Below are positions 53,745 through 63,609 of a DNA stretch of 64,000 nt, one piece after another. Origin of the DNA: Labrys miyagiensis (GTDB lineage Bacteria; Pseudomonadota; Alphaproteobacteria; Rhizobiales; Labraceae); NCBI RefSeq assembly GCF_030160835.1, contig NZ_BSPC01000005.1, positions 558,001-622,000 of the forward strand, given 5' to 3'. How positions within the stretch are numbered: position 1 is the stretch's first letter; each line of letters starts with the position of its first letter. A model generated the notes under the pieces. The model did no database searches. It was not told where the DNA came from and was given only the letters and a program-made list of their open reading frames with translations. Both the position numbers and the translations under genes were made by a program.

Positions 53745-54908
53745 ATGTCGGGTTTGCATCGGAGCTGTTGCTGGCTGGCGGGCGGTGTGGCGGCCTTGGC
53801 TGTCCTGGGCATGGCGGAAGCCGCCCTGGCCCAGCAGATGCCGGCCATGCCGGTGACGGTGGCCAATCCCGTCAGCCGCAAGATCACCGAGATGGCGGAA
53901 TTCACCGGCCGCTTCCAGGCCTGGCCTTCCGTCGCCATCACCTCGCGCGTCACCGGCTATCTCGACAAATCGAGCTTCGTCGAAGGCTCGCTGGTCAAGC
54001 AGGGCGACGTGCTGTTTTCCATCGATCCGCGTCCCTTCCAGGCCGCTGTCGACCAGGCTGCCGCTCAGGTCAAGATCGCCCAGACCAGGATCGATCTTAC
54101 CAAGGCCAATCTCGCCCGCGCCGAGGAATTGAAGAAGAGCGGCAACGTCACCGACGCCACCTATCAGTCCAACCTGCAGGCCTTCCAGGAGGCGGCGGCC
54201 TCGATCGATTCGGCCAATGCGGCGCTCGCCACCGCCAAGCTCGACCTCAACTTCGCCACCATCACGGCGCCGATCGCGGGCAAGATCAGCCGCCAGCTTG
54301 TATCTCGCGGCAATCTGGTGGTGGCCAACGGCACGGCGCCGCTCACCACCATCGTGGCTGTCGATCCGATCTATTTCTATTTCCAATTCGACGAGGCGAG
54401 CTATCTGGCCTATCGCCGGGCCTCGCGCGGCAAGGCCGATCCGTCCGGGGCGGATGAGGACATGAAGGTCGAGATCGCCCTTTCCGATGAGAAGACCTTT
54501 TCGCATCAGGGCACGCTCGACTATCTTGAGCCGCAGGTCGATGCGCAGACCGGCACGGTGACGGCGCGCGCCAAGATTGCCAATCCCGATGGCTTCCTCA
54601 CCCCCGGCCTGTTCGGGCGCATCCGTATCGCGCTCGGCGAGCCCTATGACGCGCTGGTGGTGCCGGACGTCGCCGTGGGCCAGTCCTCTCAGGGCCGCTA
54701 TGTCACCGTCATCGTCGACAAGAAGGCGACGATCCGCCCGGTGGAGGTCGGGCCGAAACTCGGCACGTTCCGAGTGATCAAAAGCGGTCTCAAGCCTGAG
54801 GACGCGGTGCTGATCAATGGTCAGATGCGCGCCCGCCCGGGCAGCGAGGTCATCCCGCAGCCCACCAAGCTGGATGTGCCAGACCCGCTCCTCCCCGACG
54901 CCAACTGA
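53745..54908 (+). CDS. RND efflux periplasmic adaptor subunit
   Basis: 387 residues of the AcrA/MexA family. Signal peptide to about residue 30 (ALAQQ), then the barrel-sandwich, a helical hairpin (about 95-170, with AAAQVKIAQTRIDLTKANLA) and the beta-barrel segments DPIYFYFQFDEASYL and DAQTGTVTARAKIANPDGFL. It links the inner-membrane pump to an outer-membrane channel. ATG 53745 has a GGGAGC box; the in-frame TTG 53727 upstream is less likely. The pump gene starts 16 bases downstream; no outer-membrane factor gene or regulator is adjacent. Confidence 0.94.
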   Translation: MSGLHRSCCWLAGGVAALAVLGMAEAALAQQMPAMPVTVANPVSRKITEMAEFTGRFQAWPSVAITSRVTGYLDKSSFVEGSLVKQGDVLFSIDPRPFQAAVDQAAAQVKIAQTRIDLTKANLARAEELKKSGNVTDATYQSNLQAFQEAAASIDSANAALATAKLDLNFATITAPIAGKISRQLVSRGNLVVANGTAPLTTIVAVDPIYFYFQFDEASYLAYRRASRGKADPSGADEDMKVEIALSDEKTFSHQGTLDYLEPQVDAQTGTVTARAKIANPDGFLTPGLFGRIRIALGEPYDALVVPDVAVGQSSQGRYVTVIVDKKATIRPVEVGPKLGTFRVIKSGLKPEDAVLINGQMRARPGSEVIPQPTKLDVPDPLLPDAN

Positions 54909-54924
54909 TCGGGGAGCGCCGCCC

Positions 54925-57900
54925 ATGAAATTCGGCCATTTCTTCGTCGACCGTCCGATCTTTGCCGCCGTGGTCTCCATCGTCACGGTGGTGGTTGGCA
55001 TCGTCGCCTATGTCGGCCTGCCGATCGCGCAGTTCCCTCAGATCGCCCCGCCCACTGTCGTCATCAATGCCACCTATCCGGGCGCCAACGCCCAGACCAT
55101 CGCCGAGACGGTGGCGGCGCCGCTTGAGCAGGCCATCAACGGTGTGGAGGGGATGATCTATCAGACCTCCCAGGCCACCAATGACGGGTCCCTGCAGATC
55201 ACGGTGACCTTCGCCACCGGCACCGATCTCGACATCGCCCAGGTGCAGGTGCAGAACCGCGTTTCCGCGGCCGAGCCCCGCTTGCCGGCGGATGTCCGCG
55301 CCCTCGGCATCACCGTCAACAAGTCCTCGTCGGACTTCCTGCTGATCGTCACGCTCTATTCGCCGGACAACTCGCTGAGCGACTATGGCATCTCCGACTA
55401 TGCCATTCTCAACATCAACGACATCATCGCCCGCGTCGACGGCGTCGGCTCGACCTTCTCCTTCGGCCTGCGCGAGCCGTCTCTGCGCGTGTGGCTCGAT
55501 CCGGAGCGCCTCGCCAGCTTCAACCTGACGGCGGGCGACGTCGTCAACGCGCTGCGCGAGCAGAACGTCCAGGTCTCGGGCGGCACGCTCGGCGGCCAAC
55601 CCTCGCCGAACAACACCACCAGCGAGATCACCGTCACCACGCTCGGCCGCTTCCAGGATGCCGACCAGTTCCGCGACGTGATCGTCAAGGCGACCCCGGA
55701 TGGGCGCCTGCTCCGGCTCAAGGATATCGCGCGCATCGAAGTCGGCGCCAAGCAATATGGCTCCAATCTCTACCTCGACGGCCAGCCGACGGTGGGCCTT
55801 GCCGTGCTGCAGCGCCCAGGAACCAACGCGCTCGCCACCGCCGATCGCGTCAAGGCCAAAATGGAGGAACTGTCGAAAGCCTTTCCGGATGGCCTGAAAT
55901 ATTCGATCGTCTACAACCCCACCGAATTCGTCTCGGCCTCGATCGACGCTGTCTACCACACCTTCTATGAAGCGATCGTGCTCGTCGTCATCGTCGTCTT
56001 CATCTTCCTGCAGTCCTGGCGGGCGGCCATCATTCCCATCATCGCCATTCCGGTCTCCCTGATCGGTACCTTCGCGGTGATGCACGGGCTCGGCTTTTCC
56101 CTGAACATGCTCACGCTGTTCGGCCTGATCCTGGCTGTCGGCATCGTGGTCGACGATGCCATCGTGGTGGTGGAGAATGTCGAGCGAAACATCCATGACG
56201 GCATGTCGCCCAACAAGGCGGCTCACGCCACCATGGACGAAGTCGGCCGCGCCGTGATTGCCATCGCCCTGGTGCTGTGCGCCGTCTTCGTGCCGACGGC
56301 CTTCATTCCCGGCATCTCCGGCAAGTTCTACCAGCAGTTCGCGGTGACGATCGCCGCGGCCACGGTGATCTCGGCCTTCAATTCGCTGACCCTGTCGCCT
56401 GCCCTGGCTGCCATCCTGCTCAAGCCGCACGACCCCGGTCACAAGGGCGGCTTCTTTCTCATGCGCGGGCTGCGGAGATTGGGCGACGCCTTCAACCGCG
56501 GCTTCAACCGCCTGTCGGGCGGCTATGGCGGCACAGTCGGCTTTGCCGTCAGGCACAAGCTCGTCTTCCTGCTCATCTATGCCGGGCTGATCTACGCCAC
56601 CTTCTATGTCTATCAGAAGGTGCCGGGGGGCTTCGTGCCGGAGTCGGACCAGGGCTATGCCATCGTGGTGGTGCAACTGCCCGACGGCGCCTCGCTGGAG
56701 CGCACCGACGCGGTGGTGAAGAAGGCGCAGGAAATCGCCGCGGGCTCGCCGGGCGTGGCCCATGTCATCGGCGTCGCCGGCTTCTCGGGCGCCACCTTCA
56801 CGGCGGCCTCCAACGCAGCCACCATCTTCGTGCCCTTCACGCCCTTCGAGGAGCGCCTGAAGCAGGGGCTGACCTCCAAGGCGATCGTGGCGGAATTGCA
56901 GAAGCGCGCCTTCGCCATCGAGGAAGGCCTCGTCTTTGTCATCGAGCCGCCGACGATCCAGGGCCTGGGCACCGGCAACGGCTTCAAGATGCAGGTGCAG
57001 GACCGCGGCGGCGTCGGCAACGAGGCCATGATGCAGGCGGCTTACGCCCTGATGGGCAAGGCCAACCAGACGCCGGGCCTGATGCAGGTCTACACCACGC
57101 TCTCCAACAACGCCCCGCAGCTCTTCGTCAATGTCGACCGCGTCAAGGCGCAGATGCTCAACGTGCCGATCGGCAATGTCTTCGAGGCGTTGCAGGTCTA
57201 TGTCGGCTCAGCCTATGTCAACGACTTCACGCGGCTCGGCCGCGCCTTCCAGGTGAACGCCCAGGCCGAAGGCCGCGATCGCCTCAACAAGGAAGACCTG
57301 ATGCGCATCAAGGTGCGCAGCACGTCCGGTGCGCTGGTGCCGCTCGGCTCACTCGTGTCTTTCCAGGAGCGCACGGGCCCGGATACGGTGACGCGCCATA
57401 ACCTCTACCCGGCCGTCTATCTCAGCGGTTCCGGCGCACCCGGCGTCTCCTCCACCACGGCTCTCGACTTGATGGAGAAGGACGCTGCGGAGGTGCTGCC
57501 GCCGGGGGTCGGCTATGAGTGGACCGAGATCGCCTTCCAGGAACGCTCGGTGGGCAATACCATCTATTATGTGTTCGGCATCGCCGTGCTGTTTGTCTTC
57601 CTGTTCCTGGCTGCCCAGTATGAGAGCTGGTCGCTGCCGCTGGCGATCATCCTGATCGTGCCGCTCGCCATTCTGGCGGCCCTCCTCGGCGGCATGGCGC
57701 GCAGCTTGCCCCTGTTCGGGGACTGGTGGGTGCGCAATATGGACAACAACATCCTGACGCAGATTTCCTTCGTCATGCTGATCGGCCTTGCTGCAAAGAA
57801 TGCCATCCTGATCGTGGAATTCGCCCGTCAGCGCGAGGATCACGGTGACACGCCGTGGCAGGCGGTGATGGAAGCCGCCCGGCTGCGTCTTCGTCCAATC

Positions 57901-58149
57901 CTGATGACCTCCTTCGCTTTCATCCTCGGCGCGTTGCCGCTCGCCTTCGCCACAGGTCCGGGGTCGGAGCTGCGTCAGGCAATCGGCACGGCCGTTGTGT
58001 TTGGCATGAGCGGTGTTACATTCCTGGGCCTGTTCCTCACGCCGGTGTTCTACGTGACAATTCGCCTGATCGTGCGTGTGGTTTTCCGTGAAAAGCCCAA
58101 GCCGAGCACTGTGACGCCGGCCACCATGGCCGAACCAAAGGGAAGCTGA
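54925..58149 (+). CDS. RND multidrug efflux permease, HAE1 (AcrB-like)
   Basis: 1074 residues, standard for hydrophobe/amphiphile efflux pumps. It starts FGHFFVDRPIFAAVVSIV; GIVVDDAIVVVENVERN in the fourth membrane segment holds the proton-relay aspartates, and PESDQGY opens the second half. Twelve membrane segments and two large periplasmic loops are expected. Proton-driven export of drugs or hydrophobic compounds; substrate unknown. Co-transcribed with the adaptor. It ends 800 bases before the YcaO-TfuA locus on the same strand. Confidence 0.96.
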   Translation: MKFGHFFVDRPIFAAVVSIVTVVVGIVAYVGLPIAQFPQIAPPTVVINATYPGANAQTIAETVAAPLEQAINGVEGMIYQTSQATNDGSLQITVTFATGTDLDIAQVQVQNRVSAAEPRLPADVRALGITVNKSSSDFLLIVTLYSPDNSLSDYGISDYAILNINDIIARVDGVGSTFSFGLREPSLRVWLDPERLASFNLTAGDVVNALREQNVQVSGGTLGGQPSPNNTTSEITVTTLGRFQDADQFRDVIVKATPDGRLLRLKDIARIEVGAKQYGSNLYLDGQPTVGLAVLQRPGTNALATADRVKAKMEELSKAFPDGLKYSIVYNPTEFVSASIDAVYHTFYEAIVLVVIVVFIFLQSWRAAIIPIIAIPVSLIGTFAVMHGLGFSLNMLTLFGLILAVGIVVDDAIVVVENVERNIHDGMSPNKAAHATMDEVGRAVIAIALVLCAVFVPTAFIPGISGKFYQQFAVTIAAATVISAFNSLTLSPALAAILLKPHDPGHKGGFFLMRGLRRLGDAFNRGFNRLSGGYGGTVGFAVRHKLVFLLIYAGLIYATFYVYQKVPGGFVPESDQGYAIVVVQLPDGASLERTDAVVKKAQEIAAGSPGVAHVIGVAGFSGATFTAASNAATIFVPFTPFEERLKQGLTSKAIVAELQKRAFAIEEGLVFVIEPPTIQGLGTGNGFKMQVQDRGGVGNEAMMQAAYALMGKANQTPGLMQVYTTLSNNAPQLFVNVDRVKAQMLNVPIGNVFEALQVYVGSAYVNDFTRLGRAFQVNAQAEGRDRLNKEDLMRIKVRSTSGALVPLGSLVSFQERTGPDTVTRHNLYPAVYLSGSGAPGVSSTTALDLMEKDAAEVLPPGVGYEWTEIAFQERSVGNTIYYVFGIAVLFVFLFLAAQYESWSLPLAIILIVPLAILAALLGGMARSLPLFGDWWVRNMDNNILTQISFVMLIGLAAKNAILIVEFARQREDHGDTPWQAVMEAARLRLRPILMTSFAFILGALPLAFATGPGSELRQAIGTAVVFGMSGVTFLGLFLTPVFYVTIRLIVRVVFREKPKPSTVTPATMAEPKGS

Positions 58150-58943
58150 AACCTGTCGTTAAGTATGGTACAATCCACTGCGTTTCACCGTTCGGTGAAA
58201 TCCGTGTGACAGGACCGCTGGCTTCCCTAACGGGCCGGAAGGCGTCCGCCCGTCAGCAGCGTTCCGGGTTCGGCCAGGGGCGGCCTCTTTGGGTCAAGTG
58301 CGTGATCTAGCGTACTTACTTTGCCGATATATCTGCCGCTTCTTCTACTGAGCGGGCAGGTTTTTGCGCGGGGATGGCGCCGCCTCTATGGCAAGCGGAG
58401 CGTGATCTATGGACAAATCTGAAATCCCTCCCCCATTTCGATCTCGCTACTTTGCAGGTGGGACGCCAGATCATGGGTGAGCAACGATGCCCAGCGCCGT
58501 AGGCGTTACCACCTCTCGTGGTGTTTGCGTACCAACGTCCCAGTTTACCGTGTCACGCCGCAACGCATTGTTTCTAGGCCTCTGTTAATTTCGTAACGGA
58601 TATGCAGCGTTCTCTCTGAGTTCAAACTTGTTAAATTCATTATTTTAAGTAATTACTCTAGGGAATTTACCGAGAGTATTGCTGTAACGAAGCCTGATCT
58701 TGATTTGAGCCGGTGCCGGGTGTTGTGTGACTCGGCCGTGACTTGAAAAGACACGGGATGGTCGTCTTGTTGACTTGCGTGTAAATAGCAAGAGACTATT
58801 GTGTGCGGGCTGTTCGTCGGGCGCAGTTCGTATATTCTTCCTGCCGCGGGACGGGCGTGCATCGAGACGGCGCCAGATCTCGCAGAAGGCAGGTTGGTTT
58901 TTGACCACCTCGAGGCTGCCTTCGGGAGCCCGGAGATCGTTGG
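58150..58943. other. Long intergenic region before the BTAD regulator
   Basis: About 800 bases without a convincing gene. A TTTCACC-GTTC-GGTGAAA hairpin lies at 58184-58201, shortly after the RND gene, without a T-run. The stretch 58560-58680 is AT-rich. A possible sigma-70 promoter is TTGACT (58770-58775) with GACTAT (58794-58799), 18 bases apart, about 145 bases before the regulator start. Frames on the minus strand here continue antisense into the regulator gene and are not credible. Confidence 0.5.
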
Positions 58944-60911
58944 ATGAATGCTGAGCGCGATATTGCAATTCATTTGGTCGGAATTCCCCACGTGGCGATC
59001 CCCACGGAAGGCGTTTTCCCGGCTAAAGGTTATGTCCTCGTCACCATGCTGCTGCTTGCAGGCAGCCGCCGGATGAGCCGGCAGGCGATTGCCTCGCTGT
59101 TGTGGGACGATGCACCCGAAGAAAAGGCGCTGACCAATCTGCGCCAGCTTCTGGTGCGAATCAACCGCTGCTGGCCGCATGATGAGATGCTGGTCGAGAC
59201 CAACGGCCCGCATCTGACGGCGGGTCCGGGCGCCGAGCGCAGCGACCTTGCCACCATCCTGATGCACCAGAAATCGGCCGTACTGGCCGAACGGCTGCGC
59301 GGCGTGCTGCTGGCCAAGGGCGATCTCCTCGACACCATCGATACCGGCGGCGCGGAATTGTCGCAATGGTTCCGCGGCGAGCGCGAGCGCTTCCGCCGCC
59401 TCGTGCTGACACTTGCCGCCGACGTGTTGGTGGAGATGACCCGCTTCGGCCGGGCGCAGGAGCGCGAGATCGACAAGATCGGCGAATGCATGCTGGCTCT
59501 GGAGCCGGAGCGCGAGGAGACTTTCCGCGCCTTGATGGAAGCCTATGGCCGCAACGGCAATATCGATGCGGTGAACCGCACCTATGCCACGCTGATCGAG
59601 GTGCTGCGCCGCGAATTCGACGCCGACCCACGGGCCGAGACAGTGGCCGCGGTGCGACGCATCCTCGCCAGCGCCCCGCGCGCCCGGCTGCAGATCGTCT
59701 CCGACCGGGACGCTGCCGTTCCCAGCCAGGCGGTGCGGGAGATTTCCGCCGTGCGCAGCATGGCCGGCCTGCCGCGCGTGGCGCTGTTCCCGCCCAAGTC
59801 CCTGCCGGGCCAGGCCCTGCATCCACTGCATCGCGCCCTGGTCGAGGATATCGCCAACGACCTGTCGCGCCACCGCACCTTCGCCGTGGTGGCGCCGCAT
59901 TCGAGCTTCGGCGTGGCCGACACGCCCGACAGCGAGCGCATCGCCGCGTTGCGTAGCGGCTACCTGATCTCCGGCTTGATGGTGCCGGGTGGAGACCAGA
60001 TGGCACTGCGGCTGACGCGCCAGCCCGGCGACGAAATCATCTGGGCCGCCGAATATCCGGTGGCGCTCGACAGGCTCGCGGTTTCCTTCCGGCTGGTTTC
60101 GCGCCAGATTGCCGCCACGCTCGCCAGCGAGATCGAGCGTGACCAGCTCGACCGCATGCGCGCCGATCCCAAGCCCATTGCCTACAGGCATTATCTGGAA
60201 GGCCAGTCCCGGCTGCGCAATTCTGACCTGCCCAAGCTGCGCCGGGCACGCGCCGAATTCCGCCAGGCCATCCAGGAGGACCGCAATTTCGCGCCCTCCC
60301 ATGCCCGCATCGCCCAGACCCTGCAGCAGGAATGGCTGATGCTCGGCGGCACCGATCCCTATCTGCTCAACCAGGCCAAGGCGGAGGCGGAACTGGCGAT
60401 TGAGATCGACGCCGGCAGTGGCATTGGCCATTGGATGGCGGCGGTGGTGGCGCTCTATCAGCGTGACTTCGATCGCACGGCCGAGAAGTTCCTGGATGCC
60501 GAGATGCTTAACCCGCATTCGGCGGATCTGCTCGCCCATCACGCCGACGCGCTCTCGCATCTGGGCGAGGCCGATGCCGGCTGGGAGCGCTTCCAGCGCG
60601 CACTGGAGCTCAATCCATTCCCGCCGGACTATTATTGGTGGTTCGGCGCCACCATTGCCATCCGCCGCCGCGAGTTCGGCGCCGCCATCAGCATGTGCAG
60701 CAAGATGGAGAGCGATGAATCCGTCATGCGCGTCCTGGCGATCTGCCACGGCCATCTCGGTGAGGTCGAGACCGCGCGCCAGTATGGCCGCCGCCTCATG
60801 GAGATGTATCCGGGCTCGACCGCCGTGGATCTCGCCCAGATGGCGCCGGATCGGCGGATCGAGGACATCACTCTCTGTGCCGAAGGTCTTCGGATCGCAG
60901 GTCTGGCCTGA
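58944..60911 (+). CDS. BTAD/TPR transcriptional regulator (SARP-like)
   Basis: 655 residues. The N-terminal 95 residues form a winged-helix-like domain ([38 protein letters not shown]). About 100-225 is a bacterial transcriptional activator domain ([39 protein letters not shown]). A central part (about 270-400) resembles the TolB/adenylate-cyclase-associated module, and TPR-like repeats fill 410-640 ([20 protein letters not shown]). It is the first gene of the YcaO-TfuA cluster, 65 bases before the Gln-Ala-repeat gene, and is probably its activator. Its long 5' region suggests its own regulation. Confidence 0.85.
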   Translation: MNAERDIAIHLVGIPHVAIPTEGVFPAKGYVLVTMLLLAGSRRMSRQAIASLLWDDAPEEKALTNLRQLLVRINRCWPHDEMLVETNGPHLTAGPGAERSDLATILMHQKSAVLAERLRGVLLAKGDLLDTIDTGGAELSQWFRGERERFRRLVLTLAADVLVEMTRFGRAQEREIDKIGECMLALEPEREETFRALMEAYGRNGNIDAVNRTYATLIEVLRREFDADPRAETVAAVRRILASAPRARLQIVSDRDAAVPSQAVREISAVRSMAGLPRVALFPPKSLPGQALHPLHRALVEDIANDLSRHRTFAVVAPHSSFGVADTPDSERIAALRSGYLISGLMVPGGDQMALRLTRQPGDEIIWAAEYPVALDRLAVSFRLVSRQIAATLASEIERDQLDRMRADPKPIAYRHYLEGQSRLRNSDLPKLRRARAEFRQAIQEDRNFAPSHARIAQTLQQEWLMLGGTDPYLLNQAKAEAELAIEIDAGSGIGHWMAAVVALYQRDFDRTAEKFLDAEMLNPHSADLLAHHADALSHLGEADAGWERFQRALELNPFPPDYYWWFGATIAIRRREFGAAISMCSKMESDESVMRVLAICHGHLGEVETARQYGRRLMEMYPGSTAVDLAQMAPDRRIEDITLCAEGLRIAGLA

Positions 60912-60976
60912 CCCCGTGTCAGCGGTTCTTCGGGAGAGAAGTACGTAGTCGAAGTGCCCGTGGACATGGAGGGGAA

Positions 60977-61588
60977 ATGCCAAACGGACGCATGTATGTG
61001 GTCGGCGAACGAGGTGCCGGCGTTCTGATCTTGAAGACCAATCCGTTGCGAGTGGTCGAAGTCAGCGACGAGGAAGTGCGCAAATATGGCGCCATCGCCG
61101 GGGGGGATGGCTATGCCAAGGTTGCCGCTTCGCTTTGGCGCCTGATCGCGGATTTCCGCGCGGGCGTACCTGAGGGAGCCGGCCTCGACGAAACCAAGAC
61201 TTCGGGCGTGGAGAGCCTGGTGGTCTCGGGCGTGAAACTCACCCATGCCGATTTCGTGTTCACCACCGAAATACTGACGCCGGAGAGCCAGGCACAAGCC
61301 CAGGCGCAGGCTCAAGCGCAGGCCCAAGCTCAGGCGCAGGCCCAGGCCCAAGCTCAGGCTCAGGCACAGGCACAGGCACAGGCTCAAGCCCAGGTCGATG
61401 ATGGGCCGCCGCGCCCACCCAGCGACGAGGATGTCAAAGCCCTTATTCATGCCCAGACGCAGGCGCAGACCCAGGCCCAGACCCGCCCCCACGCCTATGC
61501 GGGGATCGGGCCTGCCCTGAAGCAGCTCTTTGCCGAGGAGGGCGAGACGCTGCAGAGCGCCGTCCTGTCCGACGAGCCGTCCAAGTGA
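60977..61588 (+). CDS. Gln-Ala-repeat protein, candidate RiPP precursor
   Basis: 203 residues; not a family I can name. Residues 1-100 are ordinary, leader-like sequence ([40 protein letters not shown]). Residues 105-139 are a pure Gln-Ala alternation, 18 Gln and 17 Ala. Then [13 protein letters not shown], a second repeat [13 protein letters not shown] (158-170) and a tail ending [12 protein letters not shown]. Codons within the repeat vary (CAG/CAA, all four GCN), so it is kept at protein level. A strong GGAGGGG box precedes the ATG. Position between a BTAD regulator and YcaO-TfuA suggests that it is the modified substrate; this is inference. Confidence 0.75.
   Translation: MPNGRMYVVGERGAGVLILKTNPLRVVEVSDEEVRKYGAIAGGDGYAKVAASLWRLIADFRAGVPEGAGLDETKTSGVESLVVSGVKLTHADFVFTTEILTPESQAQAQAQAQAQAQAQAQAQAQAQAQAQAQAQAQAQVDDGPPRPPSDEDVKALIHAQTQAQTQAQTRPHAYAGIGPALKQLFAEEGETLQSAVLSDEPSK
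61289..61393 (+). repeat. (CAR-GCN)n hexanucleotide repeat encoding (Gln-Ala)17-Gln
   Basis: 105 bases inside the Gln-Ala-repeat gene. The period is six bases with frequent synonymous changes, unlike a freshly slipped microsatellite. A shorter, Thr-containing version lies at 61451-61483. Confidence 0.95.
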
Positions 61589-61645
61589 CGGTGGTTGGGT
61601 GACGACGTTCGTATCGCCACCATGCAGATGACGATTGGATAAGGA

Positions 61646-62860
61646 ATGGCCGGGCAGGACCGACTGCTTCGCTCATTGCCGGCGTACGCCGAGGCCGCAC
61701 CGCTGGCCTCGGCAGCATGGCCGCCCCTTGCGCCCTTCGGCATCACGCGGGTGGGCGATCTCACCGATCTCGACATCATCGGCCTTCCCGTCTGGTTTTC
61801 GGTGCGGCCGAATTCGCGCGTGCTCTCGGTCAGCCAGGGCAAGGGCCTGACCCACGAGCAGGCCCGTATCTCCGCCATCATGGAATCGGTCGAGGGGGCC
61901 GTGGCGGAGAAGACGCGCGAGATCGTCACCGAGTTTGGCAGCTGTGCGGCGCTGAAAACGAGGGGGCGCGATCTCGTGCCGCTGGAACGGCTCGACCGCT
62001 GCCGTTTCGGCGTCTTCTCACCCTCGCGCGAGCGAGCTTGGGTCCCCGGCGTCGAGCATGGCACGGGCCGCCCCGTGCTGGCGCCCTATGAGCTGGTGGG
62101 CCTCGATCTGCGCACTTTCCTGCCCTGGGACCACGCCGGCTTCCACATGACCTCGAACGGCCTCGCCGCCGGACCGAGCTTCGAATTCGCCGCCGCCGCC
62201 GCGTTGCTGGAGCTGATCGAGCGCGACGCGACCGCCCTCAATGGCCTGTTCGGCGGACGCACGATCCAGCAGCTTCGCTGGGAGCCGGGCTTTCATGGCG
62301 GGCTTGACGAAGCGGTCGCCAAGGTCGAGGCGGCCGGGCTCGAGCCTCGCCTTTTCGTCTCGGCGAGCCAGGTCGGCTTGCCCGTGGTGAGCGCCATCAT
62401 CACCCGGCCCGTCCTGCATGAGGCGGGGGCGGGCGCGCGCCTGTCCGGCGGCGATGCCTGCCGGATCGATGCCGGCGATGCCGCCCTCGCGGCGGTGCTG
62501 GAGGCGGTGCAATCGCGCCTCACCAACATCGCCGGCTCGCGTGACGACATGGACGAGACGCAGTATGGCCCGGGCAGTGGCACGCTGCCGGCCTTGCTGC
62601 CCGACGCGCTGCCGCTCCCGCGTCTCGTGGCGGGAGCGGCAGCGCGTGACCTTTCGCCTGCCGCGCGGCTGGAGACCATCGTCGGCCGGCTGGCGGCGGC
62701 AGGCCTGACCGAGGTCTTCCTGTTCGACCTGCCGGTGCCCGTATCAGGCATCCATGTCGTGCGTGCCCTGGTGCCGGGCCTCAAGGCCGAGATCGCCGGC
62801 CATGTCACGCAGGTCGCCGCCGGGGATCTGCGCAATGTGCTGCTGGGGCCGGGCTCATGA
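61646..62860 (+). CDS. YcaO-like protein, TfuA-associated
   Basis: 404 residues. YcaO proteins use ATP to activate backbone amides. Nucleotide-site acidic residues are visible in SAIMESVEGAVAEK (Glu80, Glu83) and ALLELIERDATA (Glu189, Glu192). No fused E1-like or dehydrogenase domain is present and none is encoded nearby, arguing against azole formation. With TfuA directly downstream (4-base overlap) the expected reaction is peptide-backbone thioamidation. An AAGGA box precedes ATG 61646; the Gln-Ala-repeat gene ends 57 bases upstream. Confidence 0.92.
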   Translation: MAGQDRLLRSLPAYAEAAPLASAAWPPLAPFGITRVGDLTDLDIIGLPVWFSVRPNSRVLSVSQGKGLTHEQARISAIMESVEGAVAEKTREIVTEFGSCAALKTRGRDLVPLERLDRCRFGVFSPSRERAWVPGVEHGTGRPVLAPYELVGLDLRTFLPWDHAGFHMTSNGLAAGPSFEFAAAAALLELIERDATALNGLFGGRTIQQLRWEPGFHGGLDEAVAKVEAAGLEPRLFVSASQVGLPVVSAIITRPVLHEAGAGARLSGGDACRIDAGDAALAAVLEAVQSRLTNIAGSRDDMDETQYGPGSGTLPALLPDALPLPRLVAGAAARDLSPAARLETIVGRLAAAGLTEVFLFDLPVPVSGIHVVRALVPGLKAEIAGHVTQVAAGDLRNVLLGPGS

Positions 62861-63609
62861 CGCGCGTGGTGTTCGCGGGCCCCAGCCTCCATGGCGTCGA
62901 TGCCGCCCTGTTCGAAGGGTTCGACATGCGCCCACCCGCGGGATGCGGCGACGTGCTGGCTGCGGCGATGGGCGGGGCTGAAGCCATCGGCCTGATCGAT
63001 GGCATCTTCGACCATGCACTCTCGGTCTGGCACAAGGAGATCCTTCACGCCATCGGGCAGGGTATTCCCGTCTATGGCGCCGCCAGCATGGGCGCCCTGC
63101 GCGGGGCCGAATGCGCCGCCTATGGCATGATCGGTGTCGGTCGCATCTATGAAGACTATGCCAGCGGCAGGCGCGTGGCGGATGCCGATGTGGGCGTCGC
63201 CCACGCTCCGGCCGAGCTCGGCCATGCGCCGTTGAGCGTGGCGCTGGTCGACGTCGAGGCGACGCTGGCGGCGGTGCGCGCTGCCGACGCCTTGCCGGAC
63301 CAGATTTGCGAGGCGATCCTCGCATCCGCGCGTGGGCTGCATTTCAAGGAGCGTACCTGGCCGGATGTCGTCGCCCGCGCCGGGCTCGCCGAGGCGGCTG
63401 GTGTGGAGGCGGCGCTGGAGCGCCATGCCTGCAGCCAGAAACAGGAAGATGCCCTCGCATTGCTCGCCCGCATGCGGGCCGATGCCGGCGAGCCGGGGCC
63501 AGTGGCGGATTTCACCTTGTCGCGCACCGGCTTCTTCATGAAGCTGCATCGCCGGGTGGAGGCGAGGCTGGCGCATCTTGTCGAGGGTAGGGGTTCCATG
63601 CCGGTCTGA
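62857..63609 (+). CDS. TfuA-like protein
   Basis: 250 residues. GPSLHGVD (8-15) and the central block with HKEILHAIGQGIPVYGAASM, GALRGAEC and YGMIGVGRIYEDY are the TfuA core. TfuA, first named from the trifolitoxin locus, partners YcaO in thioamide formation and is thought to deliver sulfur or position the substrate. The ATG overlaps the ycaO stop (ATGA). The last residues (GSMPV) and the TGA stop are encoded by a repeat element that begins at 63596, so the native C-terminus may have been trimmed. Confidence 0.92.
   Translation: MTRVVFAGPSLHGVDAALFEGFDMRPPAGCGDVLAAAMGGAEAIGLIDGIFDHALSVWHKEILHAIGQGIPVYGAASMGALRGAECAAYGMIGVGRIYEDYASGRRVADADVGVAHAPAELGHAPLSVALVDVEATLAAVRAADALPDQICEAILASARGLHFKERTWPDVVARAGLAEAAGVEAALERHACSQKQEDALALLARMRADAGEPGPVADFTLSRTGFFMKLHRRVEARLAHLVEGRGSMPV

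Noticed and set aside
54850-56763. 637-codon minus-strand frame opposite the RND pump
   Set aside because: Antisense shadow with His/Asp/Arg-rich low-complexity sequence.
58653-60983. 776-codon minus-strand frame opposite the BTAD regulator
   Set aside because: Antisense shadow; the plus strand carries clear BTAD and TPR features.
60632-61492. Minus-strand frame with a Leu-Gly/Leu-Ser repeat
   Set aside because: It is the reverse reading of the Gln-Ala repeat and of part of the regulator; no ribosome binding site. The plus-strand frame has a strong one.
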